Source: Streptomyces tailanensis (GTDB lineage Bacteria; Actinomycetota; Actinomycetes; Streptomycetales; Streptomycetaceae). From it: a DNA stretch of 64,000 nucleotides. Every line of letters starts with the position of its first letter. The first letter of the stretch is position 1. Below are positions 53,333 through 61,521 of the stretch, piece by piece. The notes below the pieces were generated by a model that was not told where the DNA came from, made no database searches, and saw only the letters and a program-made list of their open reading frames with translations. The translations under genes and the position numbers were made by a program. The stretch is from positions 1-64,000 of the forward strand of contig NZ_VTHJ01000031.1 in assembly GCF_008386495.1 (NCBI RefSeq), in the 5' to 3' direction.

Positions 53333-53764
53333 TCACCCGACCTTGCGCAGCTCCCCGTCACCGAAGACCGCCACCATGACAAGGCTCCCGCCCAGCGCCT
53401 CTACGTACCGCGCCACGACATCCGTGCCGGAGACCTGGCCGCTCTCGATCTGCGAGGCCCTCCCCTTGCTCACCCCCATTCGCTCAGCCACCTGAGCCTG
53501 GGTGAAGCCGCGTTCCTGGCGCATGTCGACCAACCGCCAGGCGCGGGCCTCGGCGAGCAAGCGCTGGGTGTATTCGATGAACGCCTCCCGGCCGCCGGAC
53601 AACTCCTCCGCCCGCTCCTGATGCCCGCTCGCCGACCACGCGACGTGTCCGTTCAGTTTCCCAACCCCTCTGACGCACCTCGCTCCGGCCGGAGGACCCG
53701 GGACGCAGCTCCTTGAGGTTGGGCAAAGCCGATCCCCGAGCAAGCGGGATCCTGCGGACTTCAC
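53333..53764 (-). CDS. XRE-type helix-turn-helix protein, start uncertain
   Basis: The C-terminal 85 residues form an XRE/HigA-like unit: LVDMRQERGFTQAQVAERMGVSKGRASQIESGQVSGTDVVARYVEALGGSLVMVAVFGDGEL. The preceding helix region (REAFIEYTQRLLAEARAWR) fits this antitoxin-like family. The first 45 residues (from a GTG at 53764) are low-complexity, Cys/Pro/Arg-rich and unlike the family, and no good ribosome site is seen. The true start may be the TTG near 53600, or the 5' end is damaged. No toxin gene is adjacent that I recognise. Confidence 0.6.
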   Translation of the reverse strand: MKSAGSRLLGDRLCPTSRSCVPGPPAGARCVRGVGKLNGHVAWSASGHQERAEELSGGREAFIEYTQRLLAEARAWRLVDMRQERGFTQAQVAERMGVSKGRASQIESGQVSGTDVVARYVEALGGSLVMVAVFGDGELRKVG

Positions 53765-53785
53765 CCGTACGAGGCCGCGCGAGCC

Positions 53786-54127
53786 TCACTCCGGCGGCAG
53801 GTTCGCCACCGCCAGCGCCGCTGCCTCCTCCGGTGTCGCGCCCTCGCCCAGGAGCTCGGCGTAACCCGATGCGTAGACCCTGTACGGCGGGGCGCCCGCG
53901 AGGATGAACGGCAGGTCGTCTCGGCCCGAGGGATCCCACGGCGGGGCGCTGCGCAAGAAGTGCAGGGTGCCGTGAGTCGGGAACGGATAGAGCGCGCGCA
54001 GGCGGGGCTCGGCGTGCGCGGCCTCAGCGATGGGCAGCAGTGAGGCGGTGTCGTAGTGGCCGCGGGTGCCCGGTCTGCGTTCCAGGAGCCACTGCCAGGC
54101 GGTCGGGATGTCGGGGGCTTCGGACAT
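53786..54127 (-). CDS. Hypothetical protein, DUF6193-like
   Basis: 113 residues: MSEAPDIPTAWQWLLERRPGTRGHYDTASLLPIAEAAHAEPRLRALYPFPTHGTLHFLRS...PPYRVYASGYAELLGEGATPEEAAALAVANLPPE. The YPFPTHGTLHF motif and the closing helix G-A-T-P-E-E-A-A-A-L-A-V resemble the short C-terminal domain of DUF6193-type Streptomyces proteins (moderate confidence, from memory of the pattern). No signal peptide or membrane segment. It lies just upstream of the XRE gene on the same strand and could be cotranscribed. Confidence 0.6.
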   Translation of the reverse strand: MSEAPDIPTAWQWLLERRPGTRGHYDTASLLPIAEAAHAEPRLRALYPFPTHGTLHFLRSAPPWDPSGRDDLPFILAGAPPYRVYASGYAELLGEGATPEEAAALAVANLPPE

Positions 54128-54186
54128 GGGTCCATCCTGAGGGCCGGCTCATCACGATCTGGTCTCAGGGGCTTGATTAACCCCCG

Positions 54187-54246
54187 TGTAATCGATTCCA
54201 ATCCTCCGTACACGTCGATGTAATCGATTCCAAGCAATCGATCACG
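54187..54246 (+). promoter_or_regulatory. Twin LacI-type operators before the ribose operon
   Basis: TGTAATCGATTCCAA occurs identically at 54187-54201 and 54219-54233, 32 bases apart (about three helical turns), each centred on AATCGATT. A third partial copy GCAATCGATCACG follows at 54234-54246. All lie within 105 bases before the lacI-family start, so autoregulation and control of the whole operon are expected. Confidence 0.8.
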
Positions 54247-54290
54247 TCGTCCTACGAGTCCTACAAGTTCCACGAGGAGGTGGAGCGGCG

Positions 54291-55328
54291 ATGGCGAGCA
54301 TCAAGGATGTCGCCGCCGAGGCGGGGGTTTCCGCTGCCACGGTGTCGCGTGTCCTGAACGACCATCCGTCGGTCAGTGCGGAGGCTCGCGCGCGCGTGAT
54401 GACCGCCGTGGCAGCGCTGGGGTATCGGCCCAACGCCGTCGCCCGCTCCCTGCGTACCGACCAGACCCACACCTTCGGGCTGGTGATCAGCGACGTCATG
54501 AACCCGTACTTCACGGAGCTGGCGCGGTCCGTGGAGGAGGAGGCGCGGGCGCTCGGGTACAGCGTGATCATCGGGAACGCCGATGAGCGGCCGGATCTTC
54601 AGGATCATCATGTGCGGAATCTGCTGGACCGGCGGATCGATGGGCTTCTTGTGTCGCCCACTGACGGTGGGTCGCCGTTGATGTTGGACGCCGCTCGGGG
54701 CGGGACCCCGATGGTGTTCGTGGACCGGTGGATTCCGGGCGTCGACGTGCCTGTCGTGCGGGCGGACGGGCGGGGTGCCGTACGGGATCTCGTGGCGCAT
54801 CTGCACGGGCTCGGGCACCGGCGGCTCGCGATCATCGCGGGGCCCGCCGCCACCACGACCGGCAGTGAGCGTGTCGAGGCCTTCCGGGCGGCCCTCGCCG
54901 AGTACGGGATCCCCCTCCCGGACGCCTACACAGGGCAGGGCGATTTCCAGGCCGAGAGCGGGCGTCGGGTGACCGAAGGGTTCCTCGACCTGGCCGAGCC
55001 GCCCGAGGTCGTGTTCGCGGCCGACAACCTGATGGCGCTGGGTGCGCTGGACGCCATCCGCGCGCGTGGGATGCGTGTTCCGGACGACATCGCGCTGGCC
55101 GCGTTCGACGACATCCCCTGGTTCGTGCACACCGATCCGCCGATCACCGCGATCGCCCAGCCGACCGGTGAGCTGGGGCGGGCCGCCGTACGGGCGCTCG
55201 TCGACCGTATCGAGGGGCGGCCCCCGCAGTCCGTCACCCTCCCCGCCCGTCTCGTCGTACGCCGCTCGTGCGGCGAGAACCCGGCTTCCTCAGAGCCGTC
55301 CCCCGTAACGAACAGGAGCCATTCGTGA
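54291..55328 (+). CDS. LacI family repressor of the ribose operon
   Basis: 345 residues. HTH with hinge: MASIKDVAAEAGVSAATVSRVLNDHPSVSAEARARVMTAVAALGYRPNAVARSLRT, then a periplasmic-binding-protein-like effector domain (TFGLVISDVMNPYFTELARSVEEEA, LVSPTDGG, FVDRWIPG, PPEVVFAADNLMALGAL). RbsR-like. Start follows GAGGTGGAGCGGCG. It heads the operon and overlaps the ATPase gene by four bases; ribose or a phosphorylated sugar is the likely effector, from the downstream genes. Confidence 0.9.
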   Translation: MASIKDVAAEAGVSAATVSRVLNDHPSVSAEARARVMTAVAALGYRPNAVARSLRTDQTHTFGLVISDVMNPYFTELARSVEEEARALGYSVIIGNADERPDLQDHHVRNLLDRRIDGLLVSPTDGGSPLMLDAARGGTPMVFVDRWIPGVDVPVVRADGRGAVRDLVAHLHGLGHRRLAIIAGPAATTTGSERVEAFRAALAEYGIPLPDAYTGQGDFQAESGRRVTEGFLDLAEPPEVVFAADNLMALGALDAIRARGMRVPDDIALAAFDDIPWFVHTDPPITAIAQPTGELGRAAVRALVDRIEGRPPQSVTLPARLVVRRSCGENPASSEPSPVTNRSHS

Positions 55329-56854
55329 GCGATCCGGGCGAGTTGCTGCGCATCGAAGGCATACGGAAGACCTTCCCCGGTGTGGTCGCGCTGGACGGCG
55401 TCGACTTCGATCTGCGCCGGGGCGAAGTGCACGTATTGCTCGGTGAGAACGGCGCGGGCAAGAGCACCCTCATCAAGATGCTCTCCGGTGCCTATCGACC
55501 CGATGCCGGGCGCGTCTTCGTCGACGGCCGGGAAGTGACCATCCATGGGGCGCAGGACTCCGAGCGTCTCGGGATCGCCACCATCTACCAGGAGTTCAAC
55601 CTCGTCCCCGATTTGACGGTCGCCGAGAACATCTTCCTCGGGCGGCAGCCGCGTCGCTTCGGGATGATCGACGGGAAGCGGATGGAGGCCGAGGCCGCCG
55701 AACTCCTCGAACGCGTCGGCGTCAACGTGTCTCCACGCGCGCGTGTGCGTGAACTCGGCATCGCCCGGCTTCAGATGGTCGAGATCGCCAAGGCACTGAG
55801 CCTCCACGCGCGCGTGCTCATCATGGACGAGCCGACCGCCGTACTGACGACCGAGGAGGTCGAGAAGCTCTTCGCGATCGTGCGCCGGCTGCGCGAGGAC
55901 GGCGTCGGGATCGTCTTCATCACCCATCATCTGGAGGAGATCGCCGCCCTGGGGGATCGGGTCACCGTGATCCGGGACGGGAAGAGTGTCGGGCAGGTGC
56001 CCGCCGCCACGCCCGAGGACGAGCTCGTACGGCTCATGGTGGGGCGGTCGATCGAGCAGCAGTACCCGCGGCAGCAGCCCGACGCCGGGGAGGCGTTGCT
56101 CGTCGTCGAGGGGCTCACCAGGGACGGTGTCTTCCATGATGTGAGCTTCGAGGTGCGGGCCGGTGAGGTCGTCGGTATCGCGGGGCTCGTCGGGGCCGGT
56201 CGTACGGAGGTCGTGCGGGCCGTGTTCGGCGCCGATCCGTACGACAAGGGGGCCGTGAAGGTCGCCGGCGCCCCGGTCCGCAAGGACGACGTCAACGCGG
56301 CGATGGCGGCCGGGATCGGGCTCGTCCCCGAGGACCGCAAGGGCCAGGGGCTGGTGCTGGACGCGTCCGTCGAGGAGAACCTCGGCCTGGTCACCCTGCG
56401 GGGCGCCACCAAGGGCGGGTTCGTGGACCTCAGGGGGCAGCGGGCCGACGCGGCCCGGGTCGCCGAACAACTCGGGGTCCGCATGGCCGGGCTGCACCAG
56501 CATGTGCGCACCCTCTCCGGCGGCAACCAGCAGAAGGTCGTCATCGGCAAGTGGCTGCTCGCGGACACCAAGGTGCTGATCCTCGACGAGCCGACGCGCG
56601 GCATCGACGTCGGCGCGAAGGTCGAGATCTACGAGCTGATCAACGAACTCACGGCTCAGGGCGCCGCCGTGCTCATGATCTCCAGCGATCTGCCCGAGGT
56701 GCTCGGCATGAGCGACCGGGTCCTGGTCATGGCCCAGGGGCGGATCGCGGGCGAGCTGCCCGCCGCCGAGGCCACCCAGGACGCCGTGATGGCGCTCGCC
56801 GTATCCAACCCCACCACCCTCACCAGTGAAACGGAGGCCTCCCGTGGCCGCTGA
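55325..56854 (+). CDS. rbsA: Ribose-type ABC transporter ATPase
   Basis: 509 residues, two ABC modules as in RbsA/XylG. Module 1: GENGAGKSTLIKML, LGIARLQMVEIAKALS, VLIMDEPTAVLT. Module 2: GLVGAGRTEVVRAVFG (variant P-loop), LSGGNQQKVVIGKWL, VLILDEPTRGIDVGAK. The unequal second P-loop is normal for the sugar importers. GTG 55325 overlaps the lacI stop and follows AACAGGAGCC. Works with the fused permease-binding protein encoded next. Confidence 0.9.
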   Translation: MSDPGELLRIEGIRKTFPGVVALDGVDFDLRRGEVHVLLGENGAGKSTLIKMLSGAYRPDAGRVFVDGREVTIHGAQDSERLGIATIYQEFNLVPDLTVAENIFLGRQPRRFGMIDGKRMEAEAAELLERVGVNVSPRARVRELGIARLQMVEIAKALSLHARVLIMDEPTAVLTTEEVEKLFAIVRRLREDGVGIVFITHHLEEIAALGDRVTVIRDGKSVGQVPAATPEDELVRLMVGRSIEQQYPRQQPDAGEALLVVEGLTRDGVFHDVSFEVRAGEVVGIAGLVGAGRTEVVRAVFGADPYDKGAVKVAGAPVRKDDVNAAMAAGIGLVPEDRKGQGLVLDASVEENLGLVTLRGATKGGFVDLRGQRADAARVAEQLGVRMAGLHQHVRTLSGGNQQKVVIGKWLLADTKVLILDEPTRGIDVGAKVEIYELINELTAQGAAVLMISSDLPEVLGMSDRVLVMAQGRIAGELPAAEATQDAVMALAVSNPTTLTSETEASRGR

Positions 56855-58796
56855 CACGCTCAAGAGCACTGCGGGCGCGAGTGGCGCCTCGGGGCTTCGC
56901 CGGCTCCTGCTCGACAACGGGGCGCTCACCGCGCTCATCGTCCTTCTCGTCGCCATGTCGGCCCTGTCGGGCGACTTCCTGACGGCCGACAACCTGCTGA
57001 ACGTCGGCGTCCAGGCGGCCGTGACCGCCATCCTCGCCTTCGGCGTCACCTTCGTGATCGTCTCGGCGGGCATCGACCTGTCGGTCGGCTCGGTGGCGGC
57101 CCTGTCGGCCACCGTGCTGGCCTGGAGCGCCACTTCGGAGGGCGTTCCGGTCTGGATAGCCGTGATCCTCGCGGTCGTCACCGGTCTCGCGTGCGGTCTC
57201 GTCAACGGCTTCCTCATCTCGTACGGGAAGCTCCCGCCGTTCATCGCGACGCTGGCCATGCTGTCGGTGGGCCGGGGTCTGTCGCTGGTGATCTCGCAGG
57301 GCAGCCCGATCGCGTTCCCGGACTCGGTGTCGCACCTCGGTGACACGCTGGGCGGCTGGCTGCCGGTGCCGGTTCTGGTGATGGTCGTCATGGGGATCGT
57401 GACGGCCGTGATCCTCGGGCGTACGTACATCGGTCGGGCCATGTACGCGATCGGCGGCAACGAGGAGGCGGCCCGGCTGTCCGGTCTGCGGGTGAAGCGG
57501 CAGAAGCTCGCGATCTACGCGCTGTCCGGGCTGTTCGCCGCCGCCGCGGGCATCGTGCTCGCCTCCCGCCTCTCCTCCGCGCAGCCGCAGGCCGCGCAGG
57601 GCTACGAGCTCGACGCGATCGCCGCGGTCGTCATCGGCGGCGCCTCGCTGGCCGGCGGTACGGGCAAGGCCTCGGGGACGCTGATCGGCGCGCTGATCCT
57701 CGCGGTGCTGCGCAATGGGCTCAATCTGCTGTCCGTGTCGGCGTTCTGGCAGCAGGTCGTCATCGGTGTCGTCATCGCGCTGGCCGTGCTGCTCGACACC
57801 GTGCGCAGGAAGGCGGGGGCGACGCCGGTTCCGGCCGGTGCCGGTGGCTCCGGGGACCGGCGCAAGCAGGCGGCGACGTATGTGCTGGCCGCGGTGGTCG
57901 CGGCGGCGGTCGTGGGCGCGACCTCCTTCCTGCACAGCGGTTCGTCGGCGGCGAAGAGCCAGAAGATCGGGCTGTCGCTGTCCACCCTCAACAACCCCTT
58001 CTTCGTGCAGATCCGCGCCGGCGCGCGGGACGAGGCGAAGAAGCTGGGCGTGGACCTGTCCGTCACCGACGCGCAGAACGACGCCTCGCAGCAGGCCAAC
58101 CAGCTGCAGAACTTCACCAGCGAGGGCCTCGGCACGATCATCGTCAACCCGGTGGACTCCGACGCGGTGACCCCGGCTGCCAAGGCCGTGAACAAGGCGG
58201 ACATCCCGCTGGTAGCCGTCGACCGCGCGGTCAACGGCGCGAACACCGCCGCGCTCGTCGCCTCCGACAACGTCAGCGGCGGCGAACTCGCCGCCGAGGC
58301 GCTCGCCGAGAAGCTGGGCGGCAAGGGCGAGATCGTCATCCTCCAGGGCCAGGCGGGCACCTCCGCCAGCCGTGAGCGCGGCGCCGGCTTCGCCGAGGGC
58401 CTGAAGGCCTACCCGGGCATCAAGGTCCTCGCCAAGCAGCCCGCCGACTGGGACCGCACCAAGGGCCTCGACGTGATGACGAACCTCCTCCAGGCCAACC
58501 CCGACATCGACGGCGTCTTCGCCGAGAACGACGAGATGGCCCTCGGCGCGATCAAGGCGCTGGGCTCCAAGGCCGGCAAGTCCGTCCAGGTCATCGGTTT
58601 CGACGGCACCGCCGACGGTCTGAAGGCCGTCGAGGGCGGCACGCTGTATGCCTCGGTCGCGCAGCAGCCGGCGGAACTCGGCCGCATCGCCGTGCGCAAC
58701 GCGGTGAAGGCCGCCGAGGGTGAGAAAGTCGAGAAGTCGGTGATGGTGCCGGTGAAGGTGGTCACGGCGGAGAACGTGGACGAGTTCAGCGGCTGA
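56844..58796 (+). CDS. Fused ribose permease and substrate-binding protein
   Basis: 650 residues. Residues 1-320 are an RbsC-type permease with 8-10 helices (TFVIVSAGIDLSVGSVAALSATVLAWSA, GGNEEAARLSGLRV, IAAVVIGGASLAGGTGKASGTLIGALIL). After a basic linker and one more helix (about 343-363), residues 373-650 are a type 1 sugar-binding protein of the RbsB class: IGLSLSTLNNPFFVQIRAGARDEA, VNPVDSDAVTPAAKAVN, GVFAENDEMALGAIKALG. The helix tethers the receptor at the outer face next to its permease. GTG 56844 follows GGAGG and overlaps the ATPase stop by 11 bases. Fusions of this kind are known in Streptomyces but unusual elsewhere. Confidence 0.9.
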   Translation: MAADTLKSTAGASGASGLRRLLLDNGALTALIVLLVAMSALSGDFLTADNLLNVGVQAAVTAILAFGVTFVIVSAGIDLSVGSVAALSATVLAWSATSEGVPVWIAVILAVVTGLACGLVNGFLISYGKLPPFIATLAMLSVGRGLSLVISQGSPIAFPDSVSHLGDTLGGWLPVPVLVMVVMGIVTAVILGRTYIGRAMYAIGGNEEAARLSGLRVKRQKLAIYALSGLFAAAAGIVLASRLSSAQPQAAQGYELDAIAAVVIGGASLAGGTGKASGTLIGALILAVLRNGLNLLSVSAFWQQVVIGVVIALAVLLDTVRRKAGATPVPAGAGGSGDRRKQAATYVLAAVVAAAVVGATSFLHSGSSAAKSQKIGLSLSTLNNPFFVQIRAGARDEAKKLGVDLSVTDAQNDASQQANQLQNFTSEGLGTIIVNPVDSDAVTPAAKAVNKADIPLVAVDRAVNGANTAALVASDNVSGGELAAEALAEKLGGKGEIVILQGQAGTSASRERGAGFAEGLKAYPGIKVLAKQPADWDRTKGLDVMTNLLQANPDIDGVFAENDEMALGAIKALGSKAGKSVQVIGFDGTADGLKAVEGGTLYASVAQQPAELGRIAVRNAVKAAEGEKVEKSVMVPVKVVTAENVDEFSG

Positions 58797-58860
58797 CGAC
58801 CGACCGGCTCCAACACCTTCAATCGACCGGCTCCAATTCACCTGCACAGGGAGATGTTTC

Positions 58861-59760
58861 ATGTACGACTACGACCTCCTGGTCGTGGGATCGGCCAACG
58901 CCGACCTGGTGATCGGTGTCGAGCGGCGGCCGGGGGCCGGGGAGACCGTGCTCGGCTCCGACCTGGCCGTCCACCCGGGCGGCAAGGGTGCCAACCAGGC
59001 CGTCGCGGCGGCCCGACTGGGTGCCCGTACGGCCCTGTTGGCCCGGGTCGGCGACGACGGCAACGGGCGGTTGCTGCTCGACTCGCTGGGGGATGCCGGG
59101 GTCGAGACGGCGGGTGTGCTGGTCGGCGGGGCACCCACCGGGGTCGCGCTGATCACGGTGGACCCGTCCGGGGACAACAGCATCGTGGTGTCGCCCGGCG
59201 CCAACGGGAAGCTGACCCCCGAGGACGTCCGGGCCGCCGACGCGCTCCTGCGGGCCTCCCGGGTGGTCTCGGCGCAGTTGGAGATCCCGTTGGAGACGGT
59301 CGTGGAGGTCGTACGGCGGCTGCCGGAGGGAACGCGGTTCGTGCTGAACCCGTCGCCGCCGCGGGAGTTGCCCGAGGAGGTGCTGGCCGCCTGTGATCCG
59401 CTGATCGTCAACGAGCACGAGGCGCGGGTCATCGTCGGGGGTGAACTGGAGGGTTCGCCAGAGGACTGGGCGCGGGCGCTGCTGGCGCGCGGGCCGCGTT
59501 CGGTGGTCGTCACGCTGGGGGCGGAGGGGGCGCTCGTCGCGACCGCCGAGGACAGTGCGCGGGTGGCCGCCGTGAAGGTGGAGGCCGTGGACACCACGGG
59601 GGCCGGGGACGCGTTCACCGCCGCGCTGGCGTGGAAGCTGGGCGCGGGCGCGAAGCCCGCCGAGGCCGCCGCGTACGCGGCCCGGGTCGGGGCCGCCGCC
59701 GTCACGAAGGCCGGGGCTCAGGTGTCCTTCCCGACCGCGGAGGAGGTCGAGGCACTGTGA
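58861..59760 (+). CDS. rbsK: Ribokinase
   Basis: 299 residues, PfkB family. MYDYDLLVVGSANADLVIGVERRPGAGETVLGSDLAVHPGGKGANQAVAAARLG (ribose-binding GGKGANQ) and the catalytic segment VDTTGAGDAFTAALAWKLG (anion hole plus Asp), then a Lys/potassium-site region AARVGAAAVTKAGAQ. Phosphorylates D-ribose to ribose 5-phosphate. Starts 64 bases after the transporter fusion with GGGAGATG upstream; its end overlaps rbsD. Confidence 0.93.
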   Translation: MYDYDLLVVGSANADLVIGVERRPGAGETVLGSDLAVHPGGKGANQAVAAARLGARTALLARVGDDGNGRLLLDSLGDAGVETAGVLVGGAPTGVALITVDPSGDNSIVVSPGANGKLTPEDVRAADALLRASRVVSAQLEIPLETVVEVVRRLPEGTRFVLNPSPPRELPEEVLAACDPLIVNEHEARVIVGGELEGSPEDWARALLARGPRSVVVTLGAEGALVATAEDSARVAAVKVEAVDTTGAGDAFTAALAWKLGAGAKPAEAAAYAARVGAAAVTKAGAQVSFPTAEEVEAL

Positions 59761-60146
59761 AGCGGGCCGGGATCCTCAACCGCCATCTGTCGGGTGCCCT
59801 CGCCGAGTTGGGCCATGGGCACGAGGTGCTGGTGTGCGACGCAGGCATGCCCGTACCGGAGGGGCCGCGTGTGGTGGACCTCGCGTTCCGGGCCGGGGTG
59901 CCGTCGTTCGCCGAGGTGCTGGACGGGCTGCTCGACGAGCTCGTGGTCGAGGGCGCGACCGCCGCGTACGAGGTCCGCGAGGCGAACCTGGACGCGGCGG
60001 CTCTGCTGGAGGGACGGTTCTCCGAGCTGGAGTTGGTCTCCCACGAGAAGCTGAAGGAGCTGTCGGCGGGCGCGCGGCTGGTCGTACGGACGGGGGAGGC
60101 GCGGCCGTACGCGAATGTGCTGTTGCGCTGCGGGGTTTTCTTCTGA
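59757..60146 (+). CDS. rbsD: D-ribose pyranase
   Basis: 129 residues: MKRAGILNRHLSGALAELGHGHEVLVCDAGMPVPEGPRVVDLAFRAGVPSF, with the catalytic His20 in ELGHGHEVLVCDAG and C-terminal RTGEARPYANVLLRCGVFF. Interconverts beta-pyranose and furanose forms of ribose for the kinase. GTG 59757 overlaps the rbsK stop (GTGA) and follows GAGGAGG. Last gene of the operon. Confidence 0.92.
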   Translation: MKRAGILNRHLSGALAELGHGHEVLVCDAGMPVPEGPRVVDLAFRAGVPSFAEVLDGLLDELVVEGATAAYEVREANLDAAALLEGRFSELELVSHEKLKELSAGARLVVRTGEARPYANVLLRCGVFF

Positions 60147-60186
60147 GCAGTTCTGAGCCGTGTGAGCAGGGTGTCCCGACATGCTT

Positions 60187-60219
60187 CGAGGGGCCCGGTC
60201 CAGTGGACCGGGCCCCTCG
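60187..60219 (+). terminator. Terminator of the ribose operon
   Basis: CGAGGGGCCCGGTCC, loop AGT, and the exact complement: a 15-pair stem 40 bases after the rbsD stop, followed by GCTTTCCCC. Confidence 0.85.
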
Positions 60220-60397
60220 GCTTTCCCCTCCGTATCAGAACCCCCGCGATCCCCCCAGATCCCCCTCCGAGAAGTCCCGATGCCAAGTACGACCGACGGG
60301 TCGGGGGAAGGGTTGCACGGCGTCCGGAGAATTTTTCCGGTCAGGTTCTCGGGCACGTTCTGGTTATGTCCCGATCATGTCACTTCACACGCTTGTG

Positions 60398-60419
60398 CGT
60401 TGCGGCTGCAACGCGTTGC
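60398..60419. promoter_or_regulatory. Alternating palindrome upstream of the type VII-like locus
   Basis: CGTTGC (60398), GCAACG (60408), CGTTGC (60414) alternate, so GCAACGCGTTGC (60408-60419) is a perfect 12-base palindrome of LacI-operator type and the left part can form a hairpin. It lies 24-54 bases before the first gene start of the locus. Confidence 0.4.
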
Positions 60420-60442
60420 GGGAGAGCATGTTCGGGACGTAG

Positions 60443-60805
60443 GTGACCCAGACAGACGGGGGTGGACACGACGTGAAGTTCGACATGGGGTCGACGACTC
60501 TGGCGGACCTCGGGAAGAGCACGGTCGGGTCGAGTGACGACCTGGGAACGCTGATCCAGTTGCTGATCAGCGCGGCGGAGCCGCTGGAGGGCAAGTTCAA
60601 CGGATCGGGCAAGGTCGCGTTCGACTCGTTCAAGAACCGCGCGGACGAGATCACCGCCGACCTGAACGGCTCGCTCGCCGCGATCCTGGGCGGTCAGTCG
60701 GGCATGGACAACGCGTTCGGCACCGGTGACATCGAGTCCCAGGACAACGCCAACCAGAACATGGGCCTGGCCAACTTCGACGCGGCCCGCTTCGGCGCCC
60801 GATAA
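60443..60805 (+). CDS. WXG100-like small protein of a type VII secretion-like locus
   Basis: 120 residues, helical, no signal peptide. Helix 1 DLGTLIQLLISAAEPL, turn KFNGSGKVAFDSFKNRADEITADLNG where W-x-G of ESAT-6-type proteins is replaced by F-N-G-S-G, then helix 2 and a flexible tail DNANQNMGLANFDAARFGAR. Size, helical hairpin and gene neighbours (an EccD-like membrane protein and a ParA-like ATPase) suggest an Esx-type substrate or partner. Start GTG 60443 is used; GTG 60473 (MKFDMGSTT) is equally possible. First gene of the locus. Confidence 0.7.
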   Translation: MTQTDGGGHDVKFDMGSTTLADLGKSTVGSSDDLGTLIQLLISAAEPLEGKFNGSGKVAFDSFKNRADEITADLNGSLAAILGGQSGMDNAFGTGDIESQDNANQNMGLANFDAARFGAR

Positions 60806-60825
60806 GCAGCTAAGGGGGATTCACC

Positions 60826-61137
60826 ATGGGTCAGAACCAGGACCGCCGTTCGTACGACACCGGCGCCTCGGGTGAGGTGCAGACCGCGCTCGGCACGATC
60901 GTGGGCCAGTTGGAGCGGGTGCTCGGCGACCGCGACGCCGCCGTCAAGGCCGCGATGACCGACTTCCAGGCCGACGGTGTCTCGGACGAGTACCACGGCA
61001 AGGAAGAGCGCTGGAAGAAGGCCGCGAACGAGGTCCGCGAGATCATCCGCCTGGTGCGCACCACGCTGGAGCAGAACGACGGCACCGCCCAGGCCACCCA
61101 GGCCAAGGCCCGCGCGGCGGTCGACCAGATCGGCTGA
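60826..61137 (+). CDS. ESAT-6/WXG100-like small protein, second of the pair
   Basis: 103 residues, helical: GEVQTALGTIVGQLERVLGDRDAAVKAAMTDFQADGVSDEYHGKEERWKKAANEVREIIRLVRTTLEQNDGTAQATQAKARAAVDQIG. A turn at about 46-53 separates two helices and the second carries W-K-K-A-A-N-E-V, like the Trp and helix of WXG100 proteins. It follows the first small gene by 20 bases (GGGGGATTCACC before ATG 60826), as esx pairs do. A heterodimer of the two is likely but inferred. Confidence 0.75.
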   Translation: MGQNQDRRSYDTGASGEVQTALGTIVGQLERVLGDRDAAVKAAMTDFQADGVSDEYHGKEERWKKAANEVREIIRLVRTTLEQNDGTAQATQAKARAAVDQIG

Positions 61138-61187
61138 CGGGCAGGTAGTCCGGGGGTGTTCACGGAAGTGGTAGGGGTCCCGTAGCC

Positions 61188-61505
61188 ATGGCAGCGCAGG
61201 ATTACGACAGCCAGTTGCTGGAGTCGGTGTCGGTGCGGCGCCGGCGGCTGCGGGACGCCCTGCTGTTCGGGGCCGGGCGGCAGCGGCGTTCGGTCGACGA
61301 ACGGATCGGGAAGATGTTCGCCGGGATCGTGATCGCGGCGGTGTTGTGCGCGGGGTGTGTGGGGTGGTCTTTCGTGTCGAACCGCATCATCGGCAAGAGC
61401 CCGTACGGGGGTTCCGTGCAGCCCTCCGGCACGCCTTCCCCGACGTTTTCCACAACCCCTTCTCCGACGTTTTCCACAGCCCCGACCAGCAATTCTTCCC
61501 GGTGA
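61188..61505 (+). CDS. Small single-pass membrane protein of the type VII-like locus
   Basis: 105 residues. An Arg-rich cytoplasmic N-terminus (SVRRRRLRDALLFGAGRQRRSVDERIG), one helix (MFAGIVIAAVLCAGCVGWSFV, about 43-63), then an outer Pro/Ser/Thr tail with the repeated TPSPTFSTTPSPTFST. No enzymatic motif. Conserved position between the small esx-like genes and the EccD-like gene suggests a component of the secretion apparatus, perhaps akin to short membrane partners in other actinobacterial systems; this is context only. Confidence 0.65.
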   Translation: MAAQDYDSQLLESVSVRRRRLRDALLFGAGRQRRSVDERIGKMFAGIVIAAVLCAGCVGWSFVSNRIIGKSPYGGSVQPSGTPSPTFSTTPSPTFSTAPTSNSSR

Positions 61506-61521
61506 TAGGTTCGATCGCGTG

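Noticed and set aside
54926..57460. 844-codon minus-strand ORF across the lacI and ribose transporter genes
   Set aside because: It is the complement of recognised plus-strand genes with full domain content; long antisense frames are common in DNA with GC-rich third codon positions. Its translation shows no domain.
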